From Ceriagrion tenellum (taxonomy: Eukaryota; Arthropoda; Insecta; Odonata; Coenagrionidae), in contig OY720639.1 in the NCBI GenBank assembly GCA_963169105.1, positions 53,053,848 to 53,117,847 of the forward strand: DNA of 64,000 nucleotides, read 5' to 3'. Position 1 is the stretch's first letter; each line of letters opens with the position of its first letter. This document shows positions 1 to 11,652 of this stretch, in pieces. Under the pieces are notes generated by a model that had not been told where the DNA came from, searched no databases, and saw only the letters and a list, made by a program, of their open reading frames with translations. Both the position numbers and the translations under genes were made by a program.

Positions 1-2924
1 TTCACACTTTTAGAAGGGCTATTTCTCAGGAAGGCATACATTTATCCCAGTTTAAGAATAATTTTAAAGAAGGCTATTTAATATGATTAGCTTTGAAGTT
101 CATCAGACTTGGTGCCTTCATTAGATAGCGATGAAAAAATCTAAATATTTCTAATGTCCCTTCTTTTTAAGTTCCTTGTCGTGTATATCAGTACATGGCA
201 ACAAAAAGTTGAGTTGTTAAAACCTCAATACTCCTCACCTGTCTCAATCTAACTCTTTGGAGATCTATAAACTTTTGTATCCCCTTTGAATGACAAAACA
301 GTTGCCCATAGCTTCATCAAGCCATTTCGGCCTTAAACTATGCATATGGGCACCAACTTGATGCATAGATTGGTTACATCACGAATGAAAGTCAGTAGCT
401 AATGTGCTGATCATGGGAATAGTGCGATGAGTTTAATTTCTTTGTATACAGAGCTAGGGATTCAGAGTACAGGAGAATACTAGTAGAGCGATGAGTGGCC
501 GAAGGCATTGCGCCAGCCCTTTTCAGTCTTAACAGCTATGACACGTATTTTGGCTTTTCACTATTTTATGTTCAGTGCGAGAATTTGTACCGGTGGCAAG
601 TGCAGACTTATGTTTGTGTTTCGACGATGGTGCTTGGTTTTCTGTCCCATCATGTGATATCTGATATCAAAAATGGTGCGTAAGAGTTCCATGTGGGAAT
701 ATTTTACTGAAAACTGAATGTCGACAAAGTGAAGTGCACGGTTTGCAATTGAGAATTTAGTACAACAGCAGCGCTACAGCTCACACTGCTTTATCGAGGA
801 CTGAGCATAAGAGAGTGCCTGAGACTTGGAACACCGTCAACGGCAAAAATGAACTAGTCTGAGCAGCAAGGGACCCTTTCAAGCAGACCAAGAGAAAGGA
901 AATGATCCGGATCCACGAGTGCCTCAAATTGCTCTTATAATTGTTAATGGTTTCGTTTCAGCCATCCATGGGCTAAGATTACACAACTATCCTTACATTC
1001 TCAAGTTTGTTCTTTTTCCAGTCCTTCATTCTTCGGCTTGCTCATGCTCGTTCTTCCCCGAAAATACTCTTCATATTATCATTTTCATGTCGAACAGGCT
1101 CTTCATCTCCACAATTATCCTTCAAAATATTTCCAGTATTTCTCTATTCCCTATATGTTGTTTTTTAGAATAAAACTATCATTCCATGTACAATTCTATG
1201 CCGTTTACATTGGCTATCTCTATTTTGGTCACGAAACAATCGCAACATGATCCACTTAATAAAAGCCATAAAATAACGTAATTTTCATTTTTTTGTTGTA
1301 TAGAAGCGTGTTGGCTTTGTATTTGGAACTTTGGAGGCTGAAGTCGGAAAAAGTCAACTTCTTCCGATTTCAGCTCAAGTCGATAAGTGTATCGTCCAGT
1401 CGACTCTCAAGGTCGGAGTGTCCAATGTTGAAGTCTAAAGTCGACTTTTGCGGAAGGATTCCAGTTCCTTCGGCACGCCAGGTAACTTGGATCGCATGCG
1501 CTCTCTCGGTGTCATGTTAAAAAGGACCGGAAAACAAGAAAATATGGAGGAATTTAATAACTTTAGGAGCAATGGGGCATGTCTTCTTCTCCAGTAACAA
1601 TATTTTACATATGATGCTTCCTAACCCAATGGCACCAATCAGGGTATGTTCCCAAAATTCGGGTTTCTGAAAAATAAGGTCCACTCCAGTATGTCACGCC
1701 ACGGCGGCACCGCCGGAGTTTTTGGCGGCGGCCGTGTGGCGGCGCGCTGCAAGTTTTGACTCGGCAGCGGCGGTGTGGCCAAATTTGCCGGCAGCACGGC
1801 GCCCGTCTCTATCTACACTGTGTTATACGATGCTGAAAATTAAAATTTATGTCCCCAGTTTTAGGGATTTTACTGAGATGAAGTTGTGCATTTTTATTTT
1901 TGCAGTTGACCTCTATCTTCTACAATTCTATTTTATATTTTATCATTTGTTTACAGCTGGTAACCAGTTGTTTAAAAGATTAATTTCCCAAAGGCTCTAA
2001 TTAAAGAAATTAAGCGCCTGATGTGTTTTTTCAACACCTAAGGGAATATTTTACTTGCTTCCCCATAGAGGTAAGAGATAGACCAGGCTAATGGAGGCAA
2101 AGGACTCACGATGATTAGTTGGCTTTGTCAGTTTAAGTAATGACATTCATGATGAGTTTCGGCTCAATAACCATGTTTTGATATCTATCCTGCCGGAAGC
2201 ACAATCTTGCGAAGATTCTCGTGGTAAAACTGGATATTGCAATGACGTAGCAGACATGTTTGTAACTTGAAAATAAGCTTCATTGCACTTCTATGTGTAT
2301 ATTTGTTCTTCCAATATGCATTTTACTTTTCTTCTATCTCCTTCTAATTATAAATGGGAAATGGTTTGGAATGATAGCAACTGCTGACTGCAATAGCTGA
2401 TTTCACTAGCGGAGTATTCGAAATACGTAAATTGGCATGGAATAACCGGAAATTAATTAGCTTTCGAATTAGTTCCATTAATTATTTTTTCAATGCACTC
2501 TATTCCCTTATCTTACATCATAAATTAGAAATTTTAGGGTGGCATTCAGTATATGAATCCACCAATCACATAACCTAATTCTGTATGCCTTCGGTGTCAT
2601 TTATTTATTTCGCGACGCTCTGGAGAGTTTTCTCGTTGATGGTTCAGTACCTTAAGTACATGAATCTACTGTCCAATGCCTTGAAGTATTACTTGTGGTA
2701 AAAATCATTGTACTGGCAGAGAAAAAGGAGACGTAAAAACACATATAGTTAGCCCAGAGACGTCTGCTATGAGCCTTGATAACTAAAACAGTGCAGCCTG
2801 TGGCCAAAAGTGGAACTTCAAATCTTTTTCTTCCGTTGGATAAGAGTCAAGATTCAACTTTTCCATCCTTATGCAGTGTTCTTGGTTAAAACATTAGAAA
2901 CCTTTCTTACTTTTTGACAATACT
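1..2924. other. AT-rich non-coding stretch with no recognised gene
   Basis: No ORF here resembles a known family and no splice-bounded coding block was recognised. The only compositional feature is a short CpG-rich patch at about 1694-1806. It could be intergenic sequence or an upstream TGS1 intron. Confidence 0.4.
1694..1806. other. Short CpG/GC-rich patch
   Basis: About 110 bases rich in GGC and GCC triplets (for example ggcggcggccgtgtggcgg) stand out sharply from the AT-rich surroundings. There is no start-codon context or splice support. It could be a transposon end, a CpG island or a foreign fragment. Confidence 0.35.
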
Positions 2925-2925
2925 C

Positions 2926-2942
2926 TAATAATAATAATAAGG
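2926..2942. repeat. (TAA)n microsatellite next to a Dong-like fragment
   Basis: A short run of TAA units directly precedes the truncated 5' end of the Dong-like fragment and is the likely insertion target. Confidence 0.6.
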
Positions 2943-2944
2943 AA

Positions 2945-3312
2945 ATAATGAGAAACAGACGAAATATCAAGACCTGCCATTTTAGCTTCGTCAAATGTAC
3001 CCAGGACACTGTTAACTGGTAGTCCTTATCATAGGTGTGCTCGGTGGAGTTAAGGGTTCACTGCTGGAGAGCATCAAGTGTATTCCGTCCTGCATGGCAC
3101 AGGTGGAGTCACTTGCAGCTAGCATGCAGAAGGCCGTCGTACTTGGGTCTCTCCGTCTACTCCACACACACAACTTAACTGCAGCGTAGCCACCATTCCG
3201 ATGGGCGTCGGACATGGCTGCGATTACTGCCCCACCCCTCTTGAGTCCTTGGCCATTATGACGGCAATGAAACCCGATGCTTGCTGAGGACTCAGAGGGG
3301 AATGTTACTAAA
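2945..3312 (+). mobile_element. Dong/R4-like retrotransposon, 3' fragment
   Basis: This is a 5'-truncated 3' end of the element described at 52691-55013, in the opposite orientation. The + strand matches the reverse complement of about 52700-53060 almost throughout, including the block coding for the end of the endonuclease domain (LRQMYPGH followed by VVLIIGVLG) and the same terminus (gttactaaagtaa). The reading frame is broken by stops. The 5' truncation point lies a few bases after a (TAA)n run at about 2926-2942, and the 3' end is followed by caataagg. Dong elements are known to insert in TAA repeats, and this fits. Confidence 0.75.
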
Positions 3313-3589
3313 GTAACAATAAGGCATCTTTATTGGGGCGAGATTGAGACTAAAGCAGTCCCTTCTTCCATCTAACCCTTCATCTGATAAATACATGAGA
3401 TAAGTGTGAAGAAAGATGTAAACATTTGTGGGAAAAATGTAAGGAAGAAAGAAAGAGAATTTCCTTGACGAAAAAACCTGTTGCAGGAAAACACCCACAT
3501 ATGAAGGGGGGTGTGAAAAACCTGCGAAAACCTACTGACAGACTGAGCCTATGTAACGCAAACAAAACAAAAAAATCTATGAAATACAC

Positions 3590-4090
3590 ATGAATGATAA
3601 TAATAATGCAAATGGTAATTTATGTATTACTACAAAGTTAAAAATAACAAAAAAGTAATAAGAGAATAAGAATAAATAAATTATAAGAAAGTAAAAGTAA
3701 ATTTAAAAAAATATTATGTAAATGAACAGATAAAGTAAAGATCAATAAATAAATAAATCAAAGATAGCTCAAGAAGATAAAATACATATGAATAAATAAT
3801 AATAAATGAATCATAAGCAGTAAATGGAAAATTAAAAAGTGATTCTCCATAAACAAAATTAAATGAGAAAAAGCTACATTTAACAAACAAAAAAAAGTTA
3901 AATCGATATTAAAAGTACATTTAAAAAAAGTAAATTAATAAAATAATGAATTTATGAAAATACATATTCTTAACTGGAAATATAGCAAGCAAACAAACAT
4001 GTCAATAATATGTTACTAAAAACAATAATAGATTCGTCCCATTGCGAAAGAAATAAGAAAGAAATTTTATGAATAAAATTAGAGAATAAT
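3590..4090. repeat. A-rich low-complexity tract (AATAA-like)
   Basis: About 500 bases are dominated by AATAA, AAATAAAT and AAAGTAA words with very few G or C. It follows the 3' side of the minus-strand LINE fragment at 4355-4908 and may be the expanded, decayed tail of that element. Confidence 0.55.
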
Positions 4091-4354
4091 TGTGGGAGGA
4101 GAGTGTAGTGCCAATATGCTAGAACATTAGATCCTGAAGTGTATTACTGTGGTGCTTTTAGGAGTGTCTTATGCAACGTCCTTTTAAAAGATGCGATTGA
4201 TGGAGCTTCCCGTAAAGACTGACTGAGGTTATTCCACTCACGACAGGCCGTCACAGTAAATGATTTATTGTAAATGACTGTTCAATGAAGAGGTATAACT
4301 GATATTTTGTTCCCTCACATATTTGTTTTATGGACTTGATCCAGTGTTTTGAAA

Positions 4355-4908
4355 TCATCCGTTAGGTAGTGAGGAGTATTTGTGTTTAAAATTTGATACA
4401 ATAGGGAGAGTGTACGAATTTTGTCTGTCGCTAAGCTTTAGCCAAGATAATTTGTTTATGTAGCATGTGATGTGATCTGATTTTTGCGAATTAAATATGA
4501 ATCTGACACACGCATCTAACGAGCGCTGAAGCTTCAATGATAATTCTTGAGACAAATCTAGATAAACTACATCAGCGTAATTAAAATGAGATAATACATG
4601 AGATGACCATGACAAATTTTGGGCTATCAATATCCCGAGATTTTTAACAGCTTCGCAATATGGCATAGGGTCATAGCATTAATACTTATAGGTGGAAGCT
4701 CATTTGCCTGAGTGAGAGCAAGAATCCTTGGGTATCCAATTACTATGGATTGTGACTTGTTTGGATTTATGTTTAAGAGATTTGCTTTGCTCCAAGTGTT
4801 AAGTCTAGCCAGATCGTTGTTGATGCACTTTATGTTGTCACGTAAACAATCAACAGTTGAATGTAAATAGATCTGTAGATCGTCAACGTAATAACCCTGT
4901 TGTGTCAA
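4355..4908 (-). mobile_element. LINE reverse-transcriptase fragment (CR1/Jockey group), 5'-truncated
   Basis: Two overlapping frames read as the C-terminal half of a LINE reverse transcriptase. The 5' one (about 4908-4627) starts almost at the catalytic YVDD motif and continues into a thumb-like segment with LNTWSKANLLNINPNKSQ. After a frameshift the second (4666-4355) carries NLGILIAQNLSWSSHV and a following C-terminal domain. Nothing upstream of YVDD is recognisable, so the copy is 5'-truncated as usual for LINEs. The clade is judged by motif style only. Confidence 0.75.
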
Positions 4909-4919
4909 TCAGATGCTCG

Positions 4920-7900
4920 GCCATGCAGTAGTTCATGAATAATTTCTTCCCATATTGGATTTCATGCAAAAGTTATGAAAAGGACAGGTCTACCATATTC
5001 ACATTTGTAATAAAGTGCTTCTTGAATATGCTTACCCAGTTATTAGGGGCTGTTGGAAAATGTAGATGGCAAAATGTTCCTCTATCCAAGATTATTTGAA
5101 TTGATATGAGCATCTTGAACCATCACATTTGTACATGTAGAGCATTAGAGCTTACAGCATGCAGGGTATTCTGATGGTGCTTTTTGAACCTCAGTCATTC
5201 ACCCCCTGTTTTTGGATACATATGCACAACATACTTAGCTATGCATGAGAAACATGATAATGATTGTGTTGGTCAAATTGAATTTATCAGATATGTATGT
5301 CAACAATGTCGGTTGCATCAAAAGAGCCATAAATTTCCATTCCTTTGGGAAAATAATTATTAGCTAGTGGGAGTTTCACAAAAACATTTAAATAATAAGA
5401 TAGTTCAGAGTTTCAGCATTTTAATGAAGCAAGAATTAAAGTAAATGGTGCAAATTAAAGTATTTTTATTAACAAGGTAAGAAAGTTCTTCACCGCAAAA
5501 AATTTGAAATCCAGTGCAAATTTATGGAGAAATTAACAATCAATTTTAATCCTTATGGATAGGAATTTCCAATCAGAAATAAGTCTATAGTTGAACCAGA
5601 TACTGTAGGTTTTAAAGATGCCAAATATTGACTTGATTGGTTGTGTTGTTTTTGTGTGTTGAATAACAGACAGACTGACACCATTACATTTTTATGTAAT
5701 ACGTAAGATAATGGCCTAAGCAAAATATCCCATAAAAAGCCATTCGTCAGGTTGCCAAGCTAGTATGCTATTACTAAAACCGAAGAAAAATTGAATATTT
5801 TTGCACTTAAAACATAATGTTTAGCAAATACAAAGGGTAGAATAAAATCGATCACAAGAATTATATTTACCATTGTTTTAGTCATCGGGTATTGAAAAAT
5901 TCAACCTTATACCTCCAGTGCAAGTAGAATAAGTAACAGGGCCCTGAGGAAATTTTAATGTAGCTTATGTTCATCCCAGTGCAGAAATAAACACTTTAAA
6001 ATTTCAACTCTGTCAGTCCATGGGTCCCAAACAAATATTGAGGAATTGTGTGCCCCCTTTATGGTATGATGGGTAAAAAGGCGATCTCTCATAAACAGAC
6101 TTCATTTAAAGGCCAGATGTGATATTATTCTGGAAGAATTAATTTCAAGATGAGTGTGATATTTTTTATAACCATATTTAACATGTTATAGTGTTATAGA
6201 GTTACCAAGAGATGAAAATGTGGGCGCAAAATAGAGAAGGTTGGAGGAGTTCAGCTGGAACCTGTCTTAGGATAGATCTACATTGATGATGATGAAAGTG
6301 TTGTATTGGCATAGTTTTCTGCAAATGAACATGCTGAGAAATTTGAATGTTGTTAAAAGTACTGCTTCTAGTCTTCTACTACCTTAGCAATCGAACTGTA
6401 CATTAATTCTTCAACTTATTTGTCAAATAAAAGTTAATGATAAAATTACAGCTGCAAAATTGAATCAGACGTTGATACCCCTTGGGTCTTAAGTACTTCA
6501 TCTTTCAATTTCATGAAATCCTTGAAGTAAGAAGGCAGTAACCCATACTACAGTTCATTCATTCCATACTGGTTTTTATGAGATTGAGTTCCCCTAGTAT
6601 GTATGCATTGTCACCTGTTTCCATTGTTGATTATGCTATGTGGCTAGCGTCATCACAGTGAATGTTTGACTTTGATGTACTCCCCACTTACATGTGTTAT
6701 ATTTACTTGAATTTATCCAATTTTAATGAAGAGTAACACTAAACTAAAGATATAGGCAATACACTAGTAATTTGAGGCAGTTGTTATACTGGAAATGTAA
6801 AATTTATAGGAGATTACCCCTTTGATTCTATAGTTTTTCTTAATATTAAAAGGGCCTCTCTTCAATTTCTGAATGCTTAGTTTTTAGCTGGTCAAAGTCC
6901 TTGAGGAAATTCTGGTTACTGATGGTGATCTGTTCCCTCATTACCCTTTGATTTTAGATCAGTCAGACTATGCTGGTGAAAAGATTATTGAAATAAATTA
7001 TCTGTGGAAGTTGCTCATAATCATCATACAAATAGTTGAGTAGAGCAAAAATGCTTAGGGGCTGTGCATTCGTAGTGGTTACTTTAGGTTTTTGACTCAA
7101 AATTTCTTTCCTGGTAAAACTCAGTCAGCTAAACAGCCAATTGTAGACATTCTGGTGTAAGTTTCCATGACATTTTATGACTTTTCCAATGGTTTCTTGT
7201 TCTCCAACTTGTTGTCTGTACCCTAAGAGGGTTTAATTATCATTCCCAGAAAATCTTCACTTCCAGCTGAAAATTTTCTTGGGATCATAGATGAAATAAT
7301 CATCACCTAAAGACAACCTATTTGGTGGAGAATCTAATACCTTTGCACACTAGTTGTTTACAGGGGACACATTTTCTGGCCAATACATCTGTTTTAGCTC
7401 AATAATCAGTTTGTGTCAGTCAAAATATTCCACTGTACAGTCGTCAAAAGCTAATTGTCCATGTGAAAGAATACCTTAGTATATGTATATTTGGTAGAAA
7501 ATTATATTATAAAAAGGTATGGTAGAGCATGTTTTATGATGTCTATAGCTTATAAAGAAGTATATTTTTCTTTAAAAATCTGCACTTTTTCCCTCAAAGT
7601 TAGTTGGTAGATTATTGAAAGATATTTTTGAAAGATAATTTTATTGAAATATAATTTTATTGAAAGACAATTCGAACAATCTAATGAAAATTCTATGTAT
7701 CATAATGGAGTAAAGTTTTAAAACAAAGTACCAGAGGAAAGACGTGGGCCTTATGTGGCACGGCTGAATATATTTGGTGGTTTTTATAATCAGAAATAAT
7801 GTATTTGAAGTCTAATACTAGGCTAAATGGTAGATAGTTTAATTGAAGTAGAATATGGATTCTCCTGTTAAAGTTGTCCTGATTTCAAATTTTTAACTTA

Positions 7901-8290
7901 TTGTTAGCTAAAAGTTTGCCTGCATTAATGGGATGCCATTTCACAGGCTGACAAAATAGGGGATTCACAGAAATAATTATGTACTATCAACTGCAGAGTG
8001 TGCGCTCTCTCTGTCTGATTTTGAATGGAAGAAAATCCCTCCTGAGAAAACTAATGCATATATTGTAGAGCCAAATGGTATAAGAAGTAAATGCATTATG
8101 TTGCCTAAACTCTTTGATACTGTATATGGTCTTGTAGTTTGGTTATGGTTAAAACATTTAGTCCTGTAAAAAGTTTTCAGAGCATTATGTCATATTGTGT
8201 CTAATTATTAAGTCATAACCTCAGCTTATATGTGAACTTTTTTGCTTTGAACCTATTTATTACGTATTACACAGTGATTCAATCTGTTTT
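4920..8290. other. AT-rich non-coding stretch
   Basis: No convincing coding region was seen. A short piece near 6230-6300 ending in tgatgatgatgaaag looks like the 3' tail of an RTE-like LINE. An open stretch at about 7996-8150 preceded by an AG has no family match. Otherwise this is probably intergenic or intronic. Confidence 0.35.
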
Positions 8291-9086
8291 TACTTATGGG
8301 TCATTCCATGTCAGTTCACCCAGGCCATGACACTCACCATCTCAGATTTTGATGAAACTTGGTATGTTTCATCCTTTCATGTAGACATGAAACCATGTGA
8401 AGTTTTTTTCTCTATCTCTACTAGTTTTTTTTCACAACCATTTGAAGTTTAGGTGAAACTGCAGTTTTTCTATGACCAAGGTATCCGAGGGCACTTGTAC
8501 CTCCAGAGGAAAAAAACTTGTCTCAGTCTTATTTCTTATCCAATTCTTATGAAAATTTGCAGTTTTATCATAGAAACTATGAGGATTTCACAAATAAAGT
8601 GAGTGATATCCTCAGAGATATCAACAATTCTCGATACATATATGTTTCATAAGATTTGAGAAGGTTTAACGCAGAAAACAAGGTTCTATAAAGCATTAAT
8701 TATTGACCAAAGGCAATATGTTAATCAAGCTAATTTTTTTCTAATAGTCCTAAGGATATAACCCACCGCCTGTGAAAATAAACTTCATGGCATTTTGCAT
8801 GCTTTCCGAGATAAAAGATGTTAAAATACTAAAAGTGTGTTTCACAATTGTGATCATCAGTGTTGGGTCTTCCCACAGATATAAGTAGACAAATGTTATA
8901 CCTCTGTTTTCAATGTTTTCACAAATTTTCATGAAAAGGAATTAGTATTAAGTATAAAAATAAGAATTTTTTAATGTGCAGGTCCTGTTTGGCTCCTAAG
9001 AAGGAAAAAAATTAATTTCTCGAGTATTTTGTGATTGTTGTACCTACCATCATTGGTACACCATAAAACATACAACCTAAAAGAGT

Positions 9087-9651
9087 ATGAAACTTGTCAA
9101 ATCTCCTGTTTTGATCCATTTAGGTGCCATAAGGAAAAAAATTAGTAAATCTCTAAGAACAGTTACACCAGAATTTTCACGCAAGATTAATAATATTCCA
9201 GTCATTATGAAAGCAATCCCTGGACAGAAAATTTGCGATGCATGTAGAGAGAAAGTTGACAAATATGGACACTATCATACTGAAGAGCTTGACACAATAG
9301 TAAACTGACTACAGTGTACTAGATTTGGAAAAACAATCATCCAAAGAAAAATCTTTAAAGGAAATCTATTCATCCTTAAACGAAATTGGGGTGTCTCCTT
9401 TCAAACTCCATGCGGTTGCATCCCATAGTAAATCTGCATATGCTAAAAGGAAAATTGACTCAGCAACTTCTGTTTTGAACAAAAAGGTTTGTAAAGTCTT
9501 AGAAAAAGATTTCAATCTAGAGAATATTACAAAAATACCAAAAGAAATACTAGAAAAGGCAAATGACATGGATAATTTGGTCAGGTTAGTCAAAGAAAAA
9601 TTAGGGACACTAGTCACTCGGCGAGAAACAATACAACTACTAGATTGGTAG
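9087..9651 (+). pseudogene. N-terminal part of the transposon-borne gene (broken)
   Basis: Two frames (9087-9308, then 9325-9651) encode a Lys-rich segment. The first has TPEFSRKI and a likely zinc-binding CxxC; the second has EIGVSPFKLHAVASHSKS and a predicted helical, charged tail ending TRRETIQLL. A stop at 9306 and a frame change separate them. The coding sequence is cut at 9642 by the 5S-derived SINE and resumes in the same sense at about 9870. No enzymatic motif is in this part. Confidence 0.55.
9632..9642 (+). repeat. Target-site duplication, left copy (SINE)
   Basis: tacaactacta; the identical sequence is at 9870-9880. Confidence 0.85.
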
Positions 9652-9869
9652 TTGGGGGAGCCTTCCACAGGAGCTCGGGTACCTAGACCTTGAGTGGTCC
9701 ATTGTGCCAACCCATTTTTAACCTGCCTGCCACATGCAGACTGGGGAAAAGAGTGCCACAGTGAAGGTATAAATGGTCACCAATCCAACCCTCGTCCGGG
9801 CCCAACATTGCTTAACTTCCGTGATCTTACGGGAACTGGTGTTTCAATGAGGCTAGACCCTTGCCCCTC
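9643..9869 (-). mobile_element. 5S-rRNA-derived SINE (SINE3 type) with 11-bp target duplication
   Basis: Read on the minus strand, the insert begins (about 9858-9775) with a sequence clearly derived from 5S rRNA. It has gaagttaagcaatgttgggc (box A/intermediate-element region) and ttggattggtgacc (box C, one change from the usual TTGGATGGGTGACC). A body of about 60 bases follows, then a tail containing ggttggcacaatggacc. The insert is bounded by an exact 11-base direct repeat, tacaactacta, at 9632-9642 and 9870-9880. Removing the insert and one repeat restores colinearity of the host gene. The tail matches the 3' end of the LINEs at 18411-19458 and 62050-62549. Established: 5S-derived SINEs use pol III internal promoters and borrow LINE 3' ends. 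Confidence 0.85.
9775..9858 (-). ncRNA. 5S rRNA-like promoter segment within the SINE
   Basis: This resembles roughly the first 80 nucleotides of 5S rRNA, from the initial GTC-like bases through the box C internal control region. It is degenerate at several positions and lacks the 3' third of 5S rRNA, so it is a SINE head and not a functional 5S gene. Confidence 0.75.
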
Positions 9870-9880
9870 TACAACTACTA
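9870..9880 (+). repeat. Target-site duplication, right copy (SINE)
   Basis: tacaactacta, identical to 9632-9642. Confidence 0.85.
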
Positions 9881-10790
9881 ACACTTGCTCCAACTTCGTG
9901 GAGTAGGAAAAAAGTAGCGGAAGAATTTGGTGTTAGTGAATATGCTGTTTGACAAGCAAGGGAACTTCTAAGGATGAAAGGTATCATAGCCACACCCGAT
10001 CCAAGTAGGGGAAAAAAGATAGAACAAACCACAGTTGATTTGGTTCAATCTTCCTATCAGAGTGATGAGTATTCCTGTGTTATGCCTGGGAAGAAAGATA
10101 AGATTAGTGTCTCTAAAAATATTCACATGCAAAAGAGGTTACTACTACAAAGTAAATTTGAGGAATGGGACCCTGAAGATGAAGTAACATATAGTACATG
10201 GGTGACTACTGATCAAGCACAACAGGTTAAATTAACTGTGACGTTATGCGATTATATAAATACTCTGGTGGATAATCTGGAAAAACTCCTTCCACATTCT
10301 TTTATTCCCAAACCTCAGTCAAAATATCTGAAAGAACTAAAAAGTAAACTCAAGCCAAATGAAATTGTTTTACTGGATTTCAGCAAAAATTACAGTTACG
10401 TGGTACAGGATGAGGTTCAGGGTTATCACTGGACTCAAGACAGTTATTCCCTTCATCCACTAGTAATTTACACTTGTGGACAGCCAATAGAAGACCTTGT
10501 TGTGTCAAGTTTGTGTGTTTTTTCAGATGACCTAGAACACGATGTGGCTTTTGTGTTTGAAACACAAAAAATAGTTAGTCAGTTTTTAAAGGACAAATTC
10601 CCTCAAGTTAAAAAAGTGCAGTATTTCAGTGATGGTTGTGCTGGGCAATACAAGAAGGCAAAAACTTCCTAAACCTATGCCACCATCACCTGGACTTTGG
10701 TTTAGAAGCCTCTTTGCCATTTTTTTGCAACTAGTCATGGGAAGTCTCCCTGCGATGGAATAGGTGGAACAATGAAGTGAATTATCACCA
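9880..10790 (+). pseudogene. C-terminal part of the transposon-borne gene, possible DDE-like core (broken)
   Basis: The segment starts with a helix-turn-helix-like stretch (KKVAEEFGVSEYAV, 9909-9950), has a stop, then an open frame of 232 codons to 10672. Candidate acidic motifs are LLDFSKNY (about residue 134 of the long ORF), VFSDDLEHD (about 184) and YFSDGCAGQYK (about 217). After a frameshift at about 10665, a continuation with LCHHHLDFGLEAS and SHGKSPCDGIGGTMK is visible. D, D and a later acidic residue beside a Gly-rich strand would fit an RNase-H-fold transposase, but this is only a motif-level guess. The middle appears to lack sequence between KRLLLQ and the TYSTWVTT segment. The copy is not functional. 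Confidence 0.5.
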
Positions 10791-10870
10791 GAGAAAGTCT
10801 AATTGATCTGGGTAACACAATCACATCCATTGAAAATGTTTGCAAAATCCGCGTGCAGCGGGGGTTTGTT

Positions 10871-11640
10871 AACGAGTGAGGAGAAAAAAGGGAAGGATTA
10901 GCAGGGAACATAGTATCACAATATTTTCTGAGAATTTCTCACACAATAGTCACTGAGGAAAATGAACAACTCCAGGCGGCAAGTGAGGGTGCAGATCATG
11001 TGGAGGGAATTTTTGCGAGAATAATATGGGTGGAAGGATATGCACTTGGATTTTGAGAAAACTATTTCTTGGAATGTGGACATAGTTGATGGCTCAATGG
11101 TGGCTCAGTCAATAAGAAAAATGGTACAGAGAGGGAGGAGATGAAGACTGGGTTGAAAGACTGTTGATGAAACAGTTTGTTTATTGGAATGGAGAATAAG
11201 GGGGAATGAGTTGGAAGCACTTGCTCATTCATGCTGTTTTTGAAGAGCTGGATGATTTTCAAAATTTCAAAGGCGTCCAGTCTCCTTCATTTCATTCTGA
11301 GTGTAGGATGTTCAGCATAAAGTATCTCTAATCAGAGTGATAAATAATTAGTTCTGCATGAGTGATGCAGAACTAGTGATGAATGAGGATCCCTCTCAGA
11401 TCAGAATGGACTCCTACCTTCAACTCCACTCACCAACGACTATCTCTTTCTCCTCCCTCCCCATCTTATCCTCACCCACCGGGTTTTAGTATATATACCG
11501 CTGTAAACAGATCATTGTTACCTTAGGGTGCCAGTGTGAGATGGAACTCAAGACGTGAACATAAATCTATGTATTTAGTAAACCATTATAAAGTATAATG
11601 TTTTAACTTCTGATGTGGATAGACTCATAGTAAAGTCTCA
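10871..11640. other. Non-coding stretch, no gene recognised
   Basis: Moderately G-rich sequence up to about 11250 may be the decayed remainder of the upstream transposon. A pyrimidine-rich block follows at about 11390-11480. No family match was seen. Confidence 0.35.
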
Positions 11641-11652
11641 AGGTATAAGTAA

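Larger units (their letters stand above)
8298..10870 (+). mobile_element. DNA-transposon-like element with an uncharacterised, possibly DDE-type, protein
   Basis: A block beginning gggtcattccatgtc (8298), followed by a 'tttgatgaaacttggtatg' segment, resembles the non-coding end sequence of arthropod transposons. Downstream lies a decayed gene in several frames. 9087-9308 is an N-terminal part with a CxxC pair (KICDACREKV); 9325-9651 is a basic linker; 9880-10000 is a helix-turn-helix-like segment (VAEEFGVSEYAV, then a stop in QARELL); 9974-10672 is the main domain with LLDFSKNYSYV, ISDD-like VFSDDLEHDVAF and YFSDGCAGQYK. After a frameshift, SHGKSPCDGIG continues to about 10790. I recall homologous uncharacterised proteins as widespread in arthropods and cnidarians, often near repeats. 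A transposase role is an inference. A SINE interrupts the gene at 9643-9869. Confidence 0.55.

Noticed and set aside
6230..6300. RTE LINE tail (tgatgatgatgaaag)
   Set aside because: Only the short tail and a few codons resemble the family; too little to call.
7996..8150. Open stretch after an AG (reading LSLSDFEWKKIPPEKTNAYI) as an upstream TGS1 exon
   Set aside because: Candidate donors give phase 0 or 1, but the exon at 12361 needs two bases from upstream. There is no recognisable TGS1 similarity, and an open run of this length is not rare by chance.
9775..9858. A genuine 5S rRNA gene
   Set aside because: Only the first two thirds resemble 5S, several conserved bases differ, and it is part of an insert with target duplications and a LINE-like tail.
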